This document shows positions 26,244-34,217 of a stretch of 64,000 nt of DNA, piece by piece (position 1 is the stretch's first letter; every line of letters starts with the position of its first letter). Both the position numbers and the translations under genes were made by a program. Location of the stretch: NCBI RefSeq assembly GCF_963677125.1, contig NZ_OY781882.1, positions 3,666,501-3,730,500 of the forward strand, in the 5' to 3' direction. The notes beneath the pieces were generated by a model. The model made no database searches and was not told the origin of the DNA. It saw only the letters and a list, made by a program, of their open reading frames with translations. This DNA is from an uncultured Desulfobacter sp. Lineage in GTDB: Bacteria > Desulfobacterota > Desulfobacteria > Desulfobacterales > Desulfobacteraceae.

Positions 26244-26609
26244 TTAAGCAAAAATATTGTCCGGTTTATAAGGATGCGTCCCCTCAATGACGTCGACCCC
26301 GGATTTTGCCTTTATTTTTTTAATGATTGTATCTTTATGGGGACAGTGATCAGTGATACAGGGGGCAATATGCACCTTAGTTACTTTTTCATCCATGGGT
26401 TTGTTCCACAAGCTGACCTGAGCCAACCGGGTGACAATCGTTGCCCCGGGGCAGTCACCACAGTTGAGCAGTCCTATTATCTCTGCGTCAGTGTCCTTGT
26501 AAGCCGCAAATTCGCCATCTCTGCGGTTGAATCCCACCAGACATCTGCTGCACGCGATACAAACATCATCCATCATTTTCTTGCAACCAACAATTAATAC
26601 TTTTTCCAT
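26244..26609 (-). CDS. CGGC-domain protein (putative metal-binding)
   Basis: The start at ATG 26609 follows AGGAGAAGAGAGA and gives the standard N-terminus MEKVLIVGCKK; the extension to 26666 is not supported. The 121-residue protein is rich in cysteine and has the order C-K-K-M-M, CIACSRCLVGF, LLNCGDCPGAT and HIAPCITDHCPHKD. CGGC proteins are small presumed metal- or redox-sensing proteins of anaerobes with unknown function; the eponymous motif here is CGDC. It stands alone on the minus strand and is followed at once by repeat copy A. Confidence 0.82.
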   Translation of the reverse strand: MEKVLIVGCKKMMDDVCIACSRCLVGFNRRDGEFAAYKDTDAEIIGLLNCGDCPGATIVTRLAQVSLWNKPMDEKVTKVHIAPCITDHCPHKDTIIKKIKAKSGVDVIEGTHPYKPDNIFA

Positions 26610-26887
26610 TCTCTCTTCTCCTATACTGCTGGGTTTAAAATTTTGATCAACCACACAGGACAACACTTAAAGCAATGCGCGTGCCACATAGATAGGCAAC
26701 AGCAGAACAGACAGAATTGATTTATATTTTCAATAAATTATATATTCACCGAAAAAGCCGCATTTCCCTGAAACAAAAAAATTATCATCACCCAGGCCCG
26801 CTAAGTCGCAAAAGTGCAACCTCCTTTTTTGATTTCCACAACCGACCAACGCTGTAATCAGCAAAATTTACGGTTTTCGGTCGGGCA

Positions 26888-27469
26888 CTATTTCAATGTG
26901 GAAATGGGAATGGATATAATGGGCAGTGCTAACTTGTCCGTTCGTATAATAGAACGAATACGATCCCCCCTGGATACTTTTCCAACATCGGCTTGAGTTA
27001 TGTAATAATAAAGCTCTGATACGCCATGGTACATGTCCAGGGAAATCAAGTCTATACTAACGGAGCCCACACCTGGAAGTATAAGTTCGGGGGTGCTGAA
27101 TCCCAAACTGTCCTGATCCGTCCCCAGTGCCGTAAAAAAGAAATCATAAATCAGATCCGCCGATTCCGGAGAGTCAACTATCGTACAACCATACTTTTGC
27201 ATAAATTCCATTTCAATGCGTTTCAGAGCGTATGCCAGTGGTGTGTTTTTTTCCAGGAAATGACATTCCACATAAATCTTTCGCTCTTTGAACGGCATGA
27301 AATCATCTTCCGGCAATTTAGAAACCAGTTGATCCAGGCTGTGGGTGACAAGCCGCTGCTCTGTTGCGCCAAAGTATTTATCATGGACCCCGCGTGTAGA
27401 ACAGGATGAAAGAACGAAAAGAACAGCCAATAAAACCAGACCAGCCGGGATTGTTTTTTTATTCATCAA
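26888..27469 (-). CDS. Putative lipoprotein, unknown function
   Basis: A 193-residue protein with a type II signal peptide (IPAGLVLLAVLFVLSSC, lipobox LSSC, Cys at about residue 23). The mature part has an alternating strand/helix pattern with KIYVECHFLEKNTPLAYALK, EFMQKYGCTIVDSPESADLIYDFFF and ELILPGVGSVSIDLI. The glycine-rich final region could be membrane-peripheral strands. I do not recognise the family with confidence. The 220 bp upstream to the CGGC gene and the 89 bp to the VanZ gene show no clear regulatory site. Confidence 0.68.
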   Translation of the reverse strand: MMNKKTIPAGLVLLAVLFVLSSCSTRGVHDKYFGATEQRLVTHSLDQLVSKLPEDDFMPFKERKIYVECHFLEKNTPLAYALKRIEMEFMQKYGCTIVDSPESADLIYDFFFTALGTDQDSLGFSTPELILPGVGSVSIDLISLDMYHGVSELYYYITQADVGKVSRGDRIRSIIRTDKLALPIISIPISTLK

Positions 27470-27558
27470 TTAAATACCCCATAAAGTTGCAATGTATAAT
27501 TATATCAAACCATCATTCTAATTTATCTGCATGCTCGGCAATCCGTTGGACCTTTAGA

Positions 27559-27930
27559 TCATTTCCCGAACTTTTTTTTACTTTTAACACACAACGCCCA
27601 AATTGTAGGAATCATCGCACCACAAATCACACCGGCAGAATTTGCAAACAGATCCATCCACTCTCCATACCGGTTTACAAACGGTTGAATAAGCTCAATG
27701 GCTCCGCTGTATAAAATAAAAAACAGACCCAAGAGGATCCAGTTAGCGGGCTTACGAAGCGCTGTAGGTAGCATGAGCAGCGCATAAGCAATAAAGTGAT
27801 GTGTTTTATCTGTGCCGGGAGCTGCAGGTAACGCATCCATTGGAAAAAGAGAAAGAGCCGTAATTATTGTTAAGATAACCAGGGTTAAGGATTTCCATCG
27901 TTTTTTTATTTCATCTATAAGGCAGTTCAT
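27559..27930 (-). CDS. VanZ-like small membrane protein
   Basis: The 123-residue protein has four hydrophobic helices and the VanZ-type segments GTDKTHHFIAYALLMLPTAL, SGAIELIQPFVNRYGEWMDL and LFANSAGVICGAMI. VanZ domains occur in envelope-related proteins; the one in the vancomycin cluster raises teicoplanin resistance, but most members have no known role. It is a stand-alone gene and resistance should not be inferred. Confidence 0.8.
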   Translation of the reverse strand: MNCLIDEIKKRWKSLTLVILTIITALSLFPMDALPAAPGTDKTHHFIAYALLMLPTALRKPANWILLGLFFILYSGAIELIQPFVNRYGEWMDLFANSAGVICGAMIPTIWALCVKSKKKFGK

Positions 27931-28062
27931 TTGAATTTATTTTATGTAAAAGCACGAACAAATGACTTAATTACTCTCATATTTGGTTGTGGATTGAGCC
28001 TGGGTGGTGATACAAGCAGATCGACCCATGCCCGTCATTAACTATCAAAAAATTTTCTACTT

Positions 28063-28593
28063 TTAAATTTGGGTAATTATCTCTTTCAATACCTGCAAGG
28101 ATTTTGAATTTTTTTTCTGCCCGGTTATATCTTTGTTGGCATTTCTTATCAGCTGTCTTAAACGCTGGCGATCCATGTCAGGGTTGGCTGACAGGATGGT
28201 TTCCATAAGCTCATCATCCCAAGCCAGCAACTTGTCCAACAGCGCCCGGATGTTTTTATCTGTTTGTGGATCAATTTCGGGCTTGGGGCTGTAAAGACCG
28301 GTGGGAGCAGCTTTTAGCTGTTCAAGTGCAGCCAGAATGGGTTCCGGGTCCACCTGCCTCATCAGGGTGCCGATGTACTGTCTATGGCGCCGAGCCGCCA
28401 CATTGGCGGTAATCGATTTTGCCTCGACCAGGGCCTTAAACAAGTCAGGATCAAGGTTCAGCTGTTCAAGCTGATTGACCGCAAGCAAGCTTAATTCCTC
28501 GCCAAGCTTCTGAAGGTTTTCGGCTATCTTTTTTTTCTTTGTCTTGCTAAGGGACTGAGGCTCATCGGGCGTGTTGTTTGGGGGTAACGGCAT
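28063..28593 (-). CDS. yjgA: DUF615/YjgA-family ribosome-associated protein
   Basis: The 176-residue protein is soluble and helical. It has the DUF615 pattern: LSKTKKKKIAENLQKLGEEL near the start, RRHRQYIGTLMRQVDPEPIL in the middle, and DRQRLRQLIRNANKD near the end. E. coli YjgA associates with late 50S ribosome intermediates. The gene lies 12 bp after the exonuclease gene on the same strand. Confidence 0.87.
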   Translation of the reverse strand: MPLPPNNTPDEPQSLSKTKKKKIAENLQKLGEELSLLAVNQLEQLNLDPDLFKALVEAKSITANVAARRHRQYIGTLMRQVDPEPILAALEQLKAAPTGLYSPKPEIDPQTDKNIRALLDKLLAWDDELMETILSANPDMDRQRLRQLIRNANKDITGQKKNSKSLQVLKEIITQI

Positions 28594-28605
28594 TGGTCTA
28601 ATTTT

Positions 28606-29154
28606 TTATTGTAAAGTGGTTTGCAGGTTCTGTGTCTGATGTTGTGTTTTCATTCGGGTGCGATAAAATGTTTCCTGTATTATCAAGGCATCTGAACAGG
28701 CTCTGTGCCGGGTCAGCCCCATGGCTGAGAGAATGCTGTTTTTAGTGGCGTGCCAAATTTCCATCTGGGGTTCAGTCAGTATGCATTCCAATGGACTGAT
28801 GCTGAAGGTCTGGCGGATACCGGCCTCGGAAAAAAGCCGGGTCACCCAAGGTTTATCCGTCACCCATCCATCCGAATAAACGGTCAAACCGTTCAAAATA
28901 CGGTTTAATTCCCTGGCCACATGATCCAGGGGCTTACCGTATTTCATCAGAGTTTCCCGGGAAATATGATGGGTATTTTGGGCTGCCATGTCCCAATGGA
29001 TCCAATGGTCCGCCGGGGCAATCAGACTGCAGTACCTGTTCTCCTTTTCAAGAACAAATCCGATTTCAATAGGATAGGATTCACAGCCAAAGCCCGACGC
29101 TTCCACATCCAAGATATAAGGTCTGAACGGCTTGATATTTTTCTTTTTTTTCAT
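28606..29154 (-). CDS. DEDDh-type 3'-5' exonuclease domain protein
   Basis: The 182-residue protein has ExoI: YILDVEASGFG (Asp and Glu of the DEDD set), a middle ExoII region (LDHVARELNRILNGLTVYSDG), and ExoIII HRACSDALI (His and Asp). This resembles the proofreading-exonuclease fold of DnaQ and related stand-alone nucleases. The N-terminus is very lysine-rich (MKKKKNIK). It is the first gene of a pair with yjgA. The natural nucleic-acid substrate cannot be told. Confidence 0.78.
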   Translation of the reverse strand: MKKKKNIKPFRPYILDVEASGFGCESYPIEIGFVLEKENRYCSLIAPADHWIHWDMAAQNTHHISRETLMKYGKPLDHVARELNRILNGLTVYSDGWVTDKPWVTRLFSEAGIRQTFSISPLECILTEPQMEIWHATKNSILSAMGLTRHRACSDALIIQETFYRTRMKTQHQTQNLQTTLQ

Positions 29155-29413
29155 GGGACAAAAATCGCAACATGCTAAAGATTATTGTCTATGTCTACGC
29201 TTTTCTGAGTAAAAAGGCAAATCCTTTTACCTGTCTTGAGATTTTAGGAACTCAAAAACTGTTATGCCTGAATTTTAAAAAGTCTGTTACTGTTCTTGGT
29301 TTTTTCTCCCTGATATACCATCAATGACAAACCGGGGGGGGTACCCCACCTGTTCCTGTCGTGCTTAGGGGATTGCCCGGGAACATTACAATATTAAAAA
29401 AAGGAGGCAGAAA
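29155..29413. other. Intergenic region, divergent promoters, no gene seen
   Basis: These 259 bp separate the divergent exonuclease and dehydratase genes. The only notable feature is a G/C block around GGGGTACCCC (about 29336-29346), a perfect 10-bp palindrome, followed by a strong ribosome site (AAAGGAGGCAGAAA) for the dehydratase. No promoter is convincing by eye. Confidence 0.4.
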
Positions 29414-30403
29414 ATGACCTGTGACCATGAAAAAATAAGTGTGGCCAATGCAATGGCTGCCAGAAAAATTTTAAAAAACCACCTTTTGCCCTCGCCCCTG
29501 CGCCGGTATCCAGGCATAGATCGTATTGTTGGCGCAAGGGTTTATGTAAAACATGAAAACCATAACCCAACCGGCACCTTTAAAATCCGGGGAGGCATCA
29601 ACCTGCTGCACAACCTGACAGCAAAACGCATAAATGGCGCAATTACCTATTCAACCGGTAACCACGGAACCTCGGTGGCCACAAGCGCCCGAATGTTTAA
29701 TCAGAAGGCCGTGGTCGTGGTACCGGAAAATTCCAATCCCCTTAAGGTCCAAAGCATCAGGGATGCCGGAGCCGATTTGATTGAACATGGCTCAGACTTT
29801 GAAGCAGCCGGTGAAAAAGTTGCCCAGCTTGTGGAAGAACAGGGTCTCTATTTTGTCCATCCTGCCAATGAACCCCTTCTGATCAATGGTGTGGCCACTG
29901 AGTTTCTGGAAATAGTTGAGGCCGTGCCGGATCTGGATACCCTGATCATTCCCATCGGGGCGGGCAGTGAGGCTGCTGCAGCCATCACCGTGATCAATGC
30001 AATCAAGCCGGAGGTTGAAATCATTGCGGTCCAGGCCGAAGCCGCCAATGCCGCCTGGCGCTCCTGGAAACAAAAACGGATCATAGCTGCGCCGAATACC
30101 ACCTTTGCCGGCGGCGTTGCCACGGGCACCGCCTATGAAATACCATTTTCATTGTACAAGGACGGACTCTCAGATTTTATCCTGCTGTCTGAAGAAGAGC
30201 TTTACCAGGGCATTGCCCTGACCGCCCACCACACCCGGAACCTGGTGGAAGGCGCCGGTGGTGCCTGCCTGAGGGCCGCGGTTAAAATCCGGGATCAATT
30301 GAAAGGCAAAACCGTGGCAATCCAGATGAGCGGCGCAAATGCATCAGCCCATGAAGTGCGCAAAGCCATGGCGATGCCCTGTTTTGAAACCGGGGAAATA
30401 TAG
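29414..30403 (+). CDS. PLP-dependent threonine/serine dehydratase-like enzyme
   Basis: The 329-residue protein belongs to fold type II PLP enzymes. The Schiff-base lysine is K57 in NPTGTFKIRGG, the asparagine loop is STGNHGTS, and the phosphate-binding turn is IPIGAGSEAAAA. The length matches catabolic threonine ammonia-lyase without an ACT regulatory domain. Two family positions vary: TGTFK rather than the usual SSFK, and GAGSE rather than GGGG, so the substrate may be another hydroxy-amino acid. It has a strong ribosome site, and repeat copy B begins 10 bp after its stop. Confidence 0.85.
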   Translation: MTCDHEKISVANAMAARKILKNHLLPSPLRRYPGIDRIVGARVYVKHENHNPTGTFKIRGGINLLHNLTAKRINGAITYSTGNHGTSVATSARMFNQKAVVVVPENSNPLKVQSIRDAGADLIEHGSDFEAAGEKVAQLVEEQGLYFVHPANEPLLINGVATEFLEIVEAVPDLDTLIIPIGAGSEAAAAITVINAIKPEVEIIAVQAEAANAAWRSWKQKRIIAAPNTTFAGGVATGTAYEIPFSLYKDGLSDFILLSEEELYQGIALTAHHTRNLVEGAGGACLRAAVKIRDQLKGKTVAIQMSGANASAHEVRKAMAMPCFETGEI

Positions 30404-30412
30404 ATTGTGTGT

Positions 30413-30530
30413 GAACGAAAAGTCACCCATCTGCGACGTTGCTGCACAAAGCTGCAATCCTCACGTACTATAGTACGCTCCGGTTCCAGCTTTGTTTGCG
30501 CCTTGCATCTGGGCAACTTTTCGTCCAAAC
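30413..30530 (+). repeat. Repeat family 1, copy B (3'-end cruciform element)
   Basis: This 118-bp copy begins GAACGAAAAGTCACCCATCT, 10 bp after the dehydratase stop and in the same orientation, and ends CATCTGGGCAACTTTTCGTC. Outer arms pair; the middle stem is AAAGCTG with CAGCTTT; the tip is GTACTATAGTAC. It lies between convergent genes (the thiolase stop is at 30548), where it could mark the 3' ends of both transcripts, although no U-run follows the stem. Confidence 0.78.
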
Positions 30531-30547
30531 ACGGATTTTCGTTCGGA

Positions 30548-31798
30548 CTAAAGCATCTCGATGGCACAGGCCATGGAAACCCCGCCGCCGCCGCAAAGCG
30601 TGGCAAGGCCTAAGCCCTTGTCTTGGTGTTTCATGGCATAGATCAACGTGGTGATAATCCGGGCGCCTGTGGATCCGATGGGATGACCCAACCCAATGCC
30701 GGACCCGTTGATATTGGTGATATCCCGGTTGAGGTTCAACTCTTTTTCACACCCCAGGTACTGGGCGGCAAAGGCTTCATTCACCTCAATCAGGTTAAAG
30801 TCGTTGATGGTAATGCCGGATTTTGCCATCAGATCCTTGACGGCCGGAACCGGAGAGAGCCCCATGACAGAAGGATGGCAGGCCCCCATGCCCGTGGCTT
30901 TGATCTTTGCCATGGGGGTCAGGCCCAATGCTTTGGCCTTGTCTGCGGACATGATTACCATGCCCGTGGCACCGTCATTGATACCTGAGGCATTACCGGC
31001 AGTGACCTTGCCGATTTCAGGGACAAATGCCGGAGGCAAGGCAGCAAGCTTTTCCAGGGTGATGCCGGGCCTGAAATGTTCATCTTTATCAAAGATGACA
31101 GGATCTTTTTTACGCTGGGGCACTTCAACAGGCACAATCTCATCGGCAAAGCTGCCGTCATTGGTGGCCCGTTCCGCATTGTTATGGGAACGAAGGGCCA
31201 CCTCGTCCATCTCCGCCCTGCTGATGTCCAGAAGCTGGGCAACAAACTCTGCCGTGTGACCCATGATATAGGGTTGGCCCAAAAAATCGGCTGCAGGCGT
31301 CTGGGAAGTGTCCACAGGAGAGGTTTCATCAAAGGGCAAAAGCGTGGAGCCGCAATACAGAGAATGAATCAGGGCATCCACAAAACCGGTGTCCTGGAGA
31401 CGGCATCCCCAGCGTGCTTTGGGTACGGCATAGGGCACACCGGACATGTGTTCGGTGCCGCCCGCTAAAATGACATCGGCCATGCCGGCCTGGATCATGG
31501 CCATACCGGACAAAACCGCTTCCATGCCTGAAATGCACACCCGGTTAATGGTAACGGCAGGAACCGTATCCGGAATCCCGGCCATCAGCGCGGCCACCCG
31601 TGCGGTATTCAGGGTATCGTGGTGCTCCACACAGGTGCCGTAGCGCACGTCATCAATCACGGCAGGGTCGATGCCTGCCCGCGTAACGGCCTCTCTCATG
31701 GTGATACTGGCAAGATAAGCACCGTTCAGATCTTTTAATGTGCCGCCAAAGGCGCCTATGGCCGTGCGACAGGCAGATACAATAACAACATCTTTCAT
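30548..31798 (-). CDS. Acetyl-CoA C-acetyltransferase (thiolase)
   Basis: The 416-residue enzyme has all thiolase landmarks: nucleophilic cysteine in NRVCISGMEAV (about residue 88), the NEAFAAQ loop, catalytic histidine in GHPIGSTGAR, and the second cysteine in LCGGGGVSMA. It condenses or cleaves acetoacetyl-CoA. The segment between the cysteine and the C-terminal half is slightly longer than in the common 393-residue enzymes. It is monocistronic here, with an unrelated methyltransferase gene 62 bp further along. Confidence 0.93.
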   Translation of the reverse strand: MKDVVIVSACRTAIGAFGGTLKDLNGAYLASITMREAVTRAGIDPAVIDDVRYGTCVEHHDTLNTARVAALMAGIPDTVPAVTINRVCISGMEAVLSGMAMIQAGMADVILAGGTEHMSGVPYAVPKARWGCRLQDTGFVDALIHSLYCGSTLLPFDETSPVDTSQTPAADFLGQPYIMGHTAEFVAQLLDISRAEMDEVALRSHNNAERATNDGSFADEIVPVEVPQRKKDPVIFDKDEHFRPGITLEKLAALPPAFVPEIGKVTAGNASGINDGATGMVIMSADKAKALGLTPMAKIKATGMGACHPSVMGLSPVPAVKDLMAKSGITINDFNLIEVNEAFAAQYLGCEKELNLNRDITNINGSGIGLGHPIGSTGARIITTLIYAMKHQDKGLGLATLCGGGGVSMACAIEML

Positions 31799-31860
31799 AA
31801 AAATATCCTTATGATCATCAATGTGGTGCTAACCACACATGGGTCATTGGCAGACGTTTT

Positions 31861-32487
31861 TCAGTGTTTCACCTTATATATGCACAATTTGCACTTTACA
31901 TTGTCCTGTTCAAAATACTGGGCATCCTTCATCTCCACAAGTTCCCAGGTGTTTTTCTTTTCAAGTTCCGCCATTTTGTCCTGATAACCTAACTCTTCAT
32001 AAGCCCCCTCACGGATGGTAAAGCAGACGATGCCGCCGGGACGGGTCACCCGAATCAATTCCTCAAAGGCATCAGCCCCGACATGGCCGTAAGTGAAGGT
32101 GCCGGTGCAGTTCACGGCATCGTATTTATTATCAGGCAAATCCAAAGGTTTACTCAAATCGGCCTGGACAAGTTCATTATATACGGCTTTCTTTTTTGCC
32201 TGGGCCAGCATCGCTGCCGAATAGTCCAGGGCATCCATGTGCCGGTAACCAAGGCGGGACAGCTCAAGGCCCACCAGGCCCGTACCGCAGCCGGTATCCA
32301 GAATCCGGCTATCTTTGCTGTTCAAAACACTGTCCAGTGCGTTTGCAGATTCAATGTGGGCGGTATACCCGTACTCCTGCACCGTATCGCGTTCGTAATC
32401 ACCGGCCCACTCTTTGTAGGCATCCATCAATTCTTCATGATTTTCCGCCGTATATACTTTTTCCAACGTCTCATTGTTACTGATCAT
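31861..32487 (-). CDS. Class I SAM-dependent methyltransferase
   Basis: The 208-residue protein shows motif I ILDTGCGTGLVGLEL, acidic post-I MDALDYSAAML, and FTYGHVGADAFEELIRVTRPGG, which fits a Methyltransf_11/25-type small-molecule methyltransferase. The N-terminal helix (EELMDAYKEWAGDYERDT) is typical of this subgroup. The substrate is unknown. It is distinct in sequence from the methyltransferase at 12.1-12.7 kb. A 49-bp gap separates it from the HD gene upstream. Confidence 0.85.
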   Translation of the reverse strand: MISNNETLEKVYTAENHEELMDAYKEWAGDYERDTVQEYGYTAHIESANALDSVLNSKDSRILDTGCGTGLVGLELSRLGYRHMDALDYSAAMLAQAKKKAVYNELVQADLSKPLDLPDNKYDAVNCTGTFTYGHVGADAFEELIRVTRPGGIVCFTIREGAYEELGYQDKMAELEKKNTWELVEMKDAQYFEQDNVKCKLCIYKVKH

Positions 32488-32536
32488 TTTTGGGTTTGCC
32501 TTTCTTGTTATGGATTTTCTTTAAATCTTTCGTTTC

Positions 32537-33091
32537 TTACAGATTAAATTCGTCCGCCCAGGTGGCAAATCTTTGTGCATGGCCCGGATTAAGTTTGGCA
32601 AGGGATTTTTCAATCTTTTTCCGGGTCATGACTTTATCTCGTTTCTTCGGACTTTTTGAATAGAATTTGTCTGCGCAGCAGATGATTTTTTCCTCCAGGG
32701 TAACAGGCACCATATCCCTGTGGGGCAGGGGCAAATCCGCTTCAATAATGTTTTCAAGGGTGATGCCGGCCCCGGTATGACGTTCGGATACCAGACCAAA
32801 TTCCCGGGGCAGGTCCAAGTCGTCTAAAAGTTCACGCCCAAGGTATCCGTGGCACACATAGGGATATTTACCGACACACTCTATCTTCGGAGAACTGGTT
32901 TTAAAAATACCGATGTCATGAAGCATGGCTGCTTTTTCTATGAAATCCATGTCCGGATTCAGGTGGACAACGCCCTGTGCAATTTCAAGGCTTTTTGCGG
33001 CGACCTTTCGACTATGCTCCACCAGGAGAGCAAAAAGCGTCGAATCAGGATCATAAAACTGACGGATAATTTCCATTGGATCTACCGGCAT
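32537..33091 (-). CDS. HD-domain phosphohydrolase
   Basis: The 184-residue protein has the HD signature: VEHSRKVAAKSLEIA (first His), AAMLHDIGIFKT (His-Asp), a later VCHGYLGREL and SERHTGAGIT. Such proteins hydrolyse phosphate esters such as nucleotides. The C-terminal region (ADKFYSKSPKKRDKVMT) matches the small HDIG-type family found alone. It lies 21 bp after prfB, so is probably in the lnt-prfB operon. Confidence 0.85.
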   Translation of the reverse strand: MPVDPMEIIRQFYDPDSTLFALLVEHSRKVAAKSLEIAQGVVHLNPDMDFIEKAAMLHDIGIFKTSSPKIECVGKYPYVCHGYLGRELLDDLDLPREFGLVSERHTGAGITLENIIEADLPLPHRDMVPVTLEEKIICCADKFYSKSPKKRDKVMTRKKIEKSLAKLNPGHAQRFATWADEFNL

Positions 33092-33112
33092 AAAAAACTC
33101 AGAATCTTTAGG

Positions 33113-34217
33113 CTAATTATTCAGGAAACCGGACATTAGCACCCCCTCAATAAACGGATCAAGATCTCCGTTCAGCACCCGGTCCACATCCCCGATTTCA
33201 AGATCAATACGATGGTCTTTCACCATTCTGTAGGGATGCAGCACATAGGAGCGGATCTGGCTGCCCCAGGCATTGTCATCCTTGCCGTCATGCAGGTTCT
33301 GTCTTTTTTGCTCCTGCTTTTGTTTTTCTATCTGATAAAGTCGGGATTTAAGCACTTTCATGGCGATTTCCCGGTTCCGGTGCTGGGAAGATTCCTGCTG
33401 ACACTGGACCACAACGCCCGTGGGCGCATGGGTGATGCGCACGGCTGAACTGGTTTTATTCACGTGCTGCCCGCCGGCCCCGCTGGCCCGGTACACATCA
33501 ATGCGCAGATCCCCTTCATCAATATCGATATTGATTTCATCCTTGATCTCCGGGTAGACAAAAACAGCAGCAAAAGAGGTCTGTCGTTTGCCTCCGGCGT
33601 TAAACGGGGAAATTCTCACCAGACGGTGAACGCCGGATTCGGCTTTCATGAATCCGTAACAGTTAGGACCAGCTACATGCAGGGTTGCCCCCTTGATACC
33701 GGCTTCATCGCCCTCCTGAAAGTCGATGATCTGGCACTTGTATCCCTTTTTATCAATCCACCGGGTATACATCCTGAACAGCATTTCCGCCCAGTCCTGG
33801 GAATCGGTTCCGCCGGCACCGGCATTGATGGAGACAATCGCATCTCTGGCATCATCCTCCCCGTCAAGGGTAATCTCCAGAGAAAAGCGCTTTACCTTTT
33901 TCTCCAGCCGGGCCAGCATCTGACCGGCTTCCTGCTCAGCAGACTTGTCCGACTCCTCTTTTGCCAGTTCCAGCATCACCTCCACATCTTCAATGTCTGA
34001 AAATATGCCGTTACAGGTATCAATAACACCAGCGATGGAGGTTCGCTCCTTTAACATCTCAGTGGCCTTGTCCGCATCATTCCAGAAATCTTCTTTGGCA
34101 ATGAGCAACTCAAGTTCCCGAAGCCGTTTTTCTTTTATAGGAAGGTCAAAGATACTCCTTAAGCTGGTTGGCTTTAGCAGTGATGGAAGAGATAATCTGT
34201 TTGTATTCGACACTCAT
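33113..34217 (-). CDS. prfB: Peptide chain release factor 2, programmed +1 frameshift
   Basis: The gene is read in two frames. Translation starts at ATG 34217 (MSVEYKQIISS...), runs 23 codons to an in-frame TGA at 34148-34146, then must shift +1 at CTT-TGA-C to continue with DLPIKEKRLREL. The product is 367 residues. The downstream part has the RF2 specificity motif RISPF and the catalytic GGQ loop (GAGGQHVNKTSS). The SD-like AAGGAG just before CTTTGA matches the known autoregulatory site, where low RF2 promotes the shift. A reading from GTG 34213 avoids the shift but gives an N-terminus that does not look like RF2. The ATG shares a base with the lnt stop (TAATG). Confidence 0.93.
34145..34160 (-). 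promoter_or_regulatory. prfB programmed frameshift site
   Basis: On the minus strand the bases read AAGGAGTATCTTTGAC. This has the three elements of the RF2 autoregulatory site: an internal Shine-Dalgarno-like AAGGAG, the slippery CTT, and the poor stop context TGA-C. Confidence 0.93.

Noticed and set aside
27559..27930. Vancomycin or teicoplanin resistance determinant
   Set aside because: Only a stand-alone VanZ-like domain is present; no other van genes are nearby and such domains are widespread with unrelated roles.
34161..34213. prfB N-terminus beginning MSNTNRLSLP from GTG 34213
   Set aside because: It is the +1 frame of the true start region; the frameshift site CTTTGAC and the ATG overlapping lnt explain the gene better.
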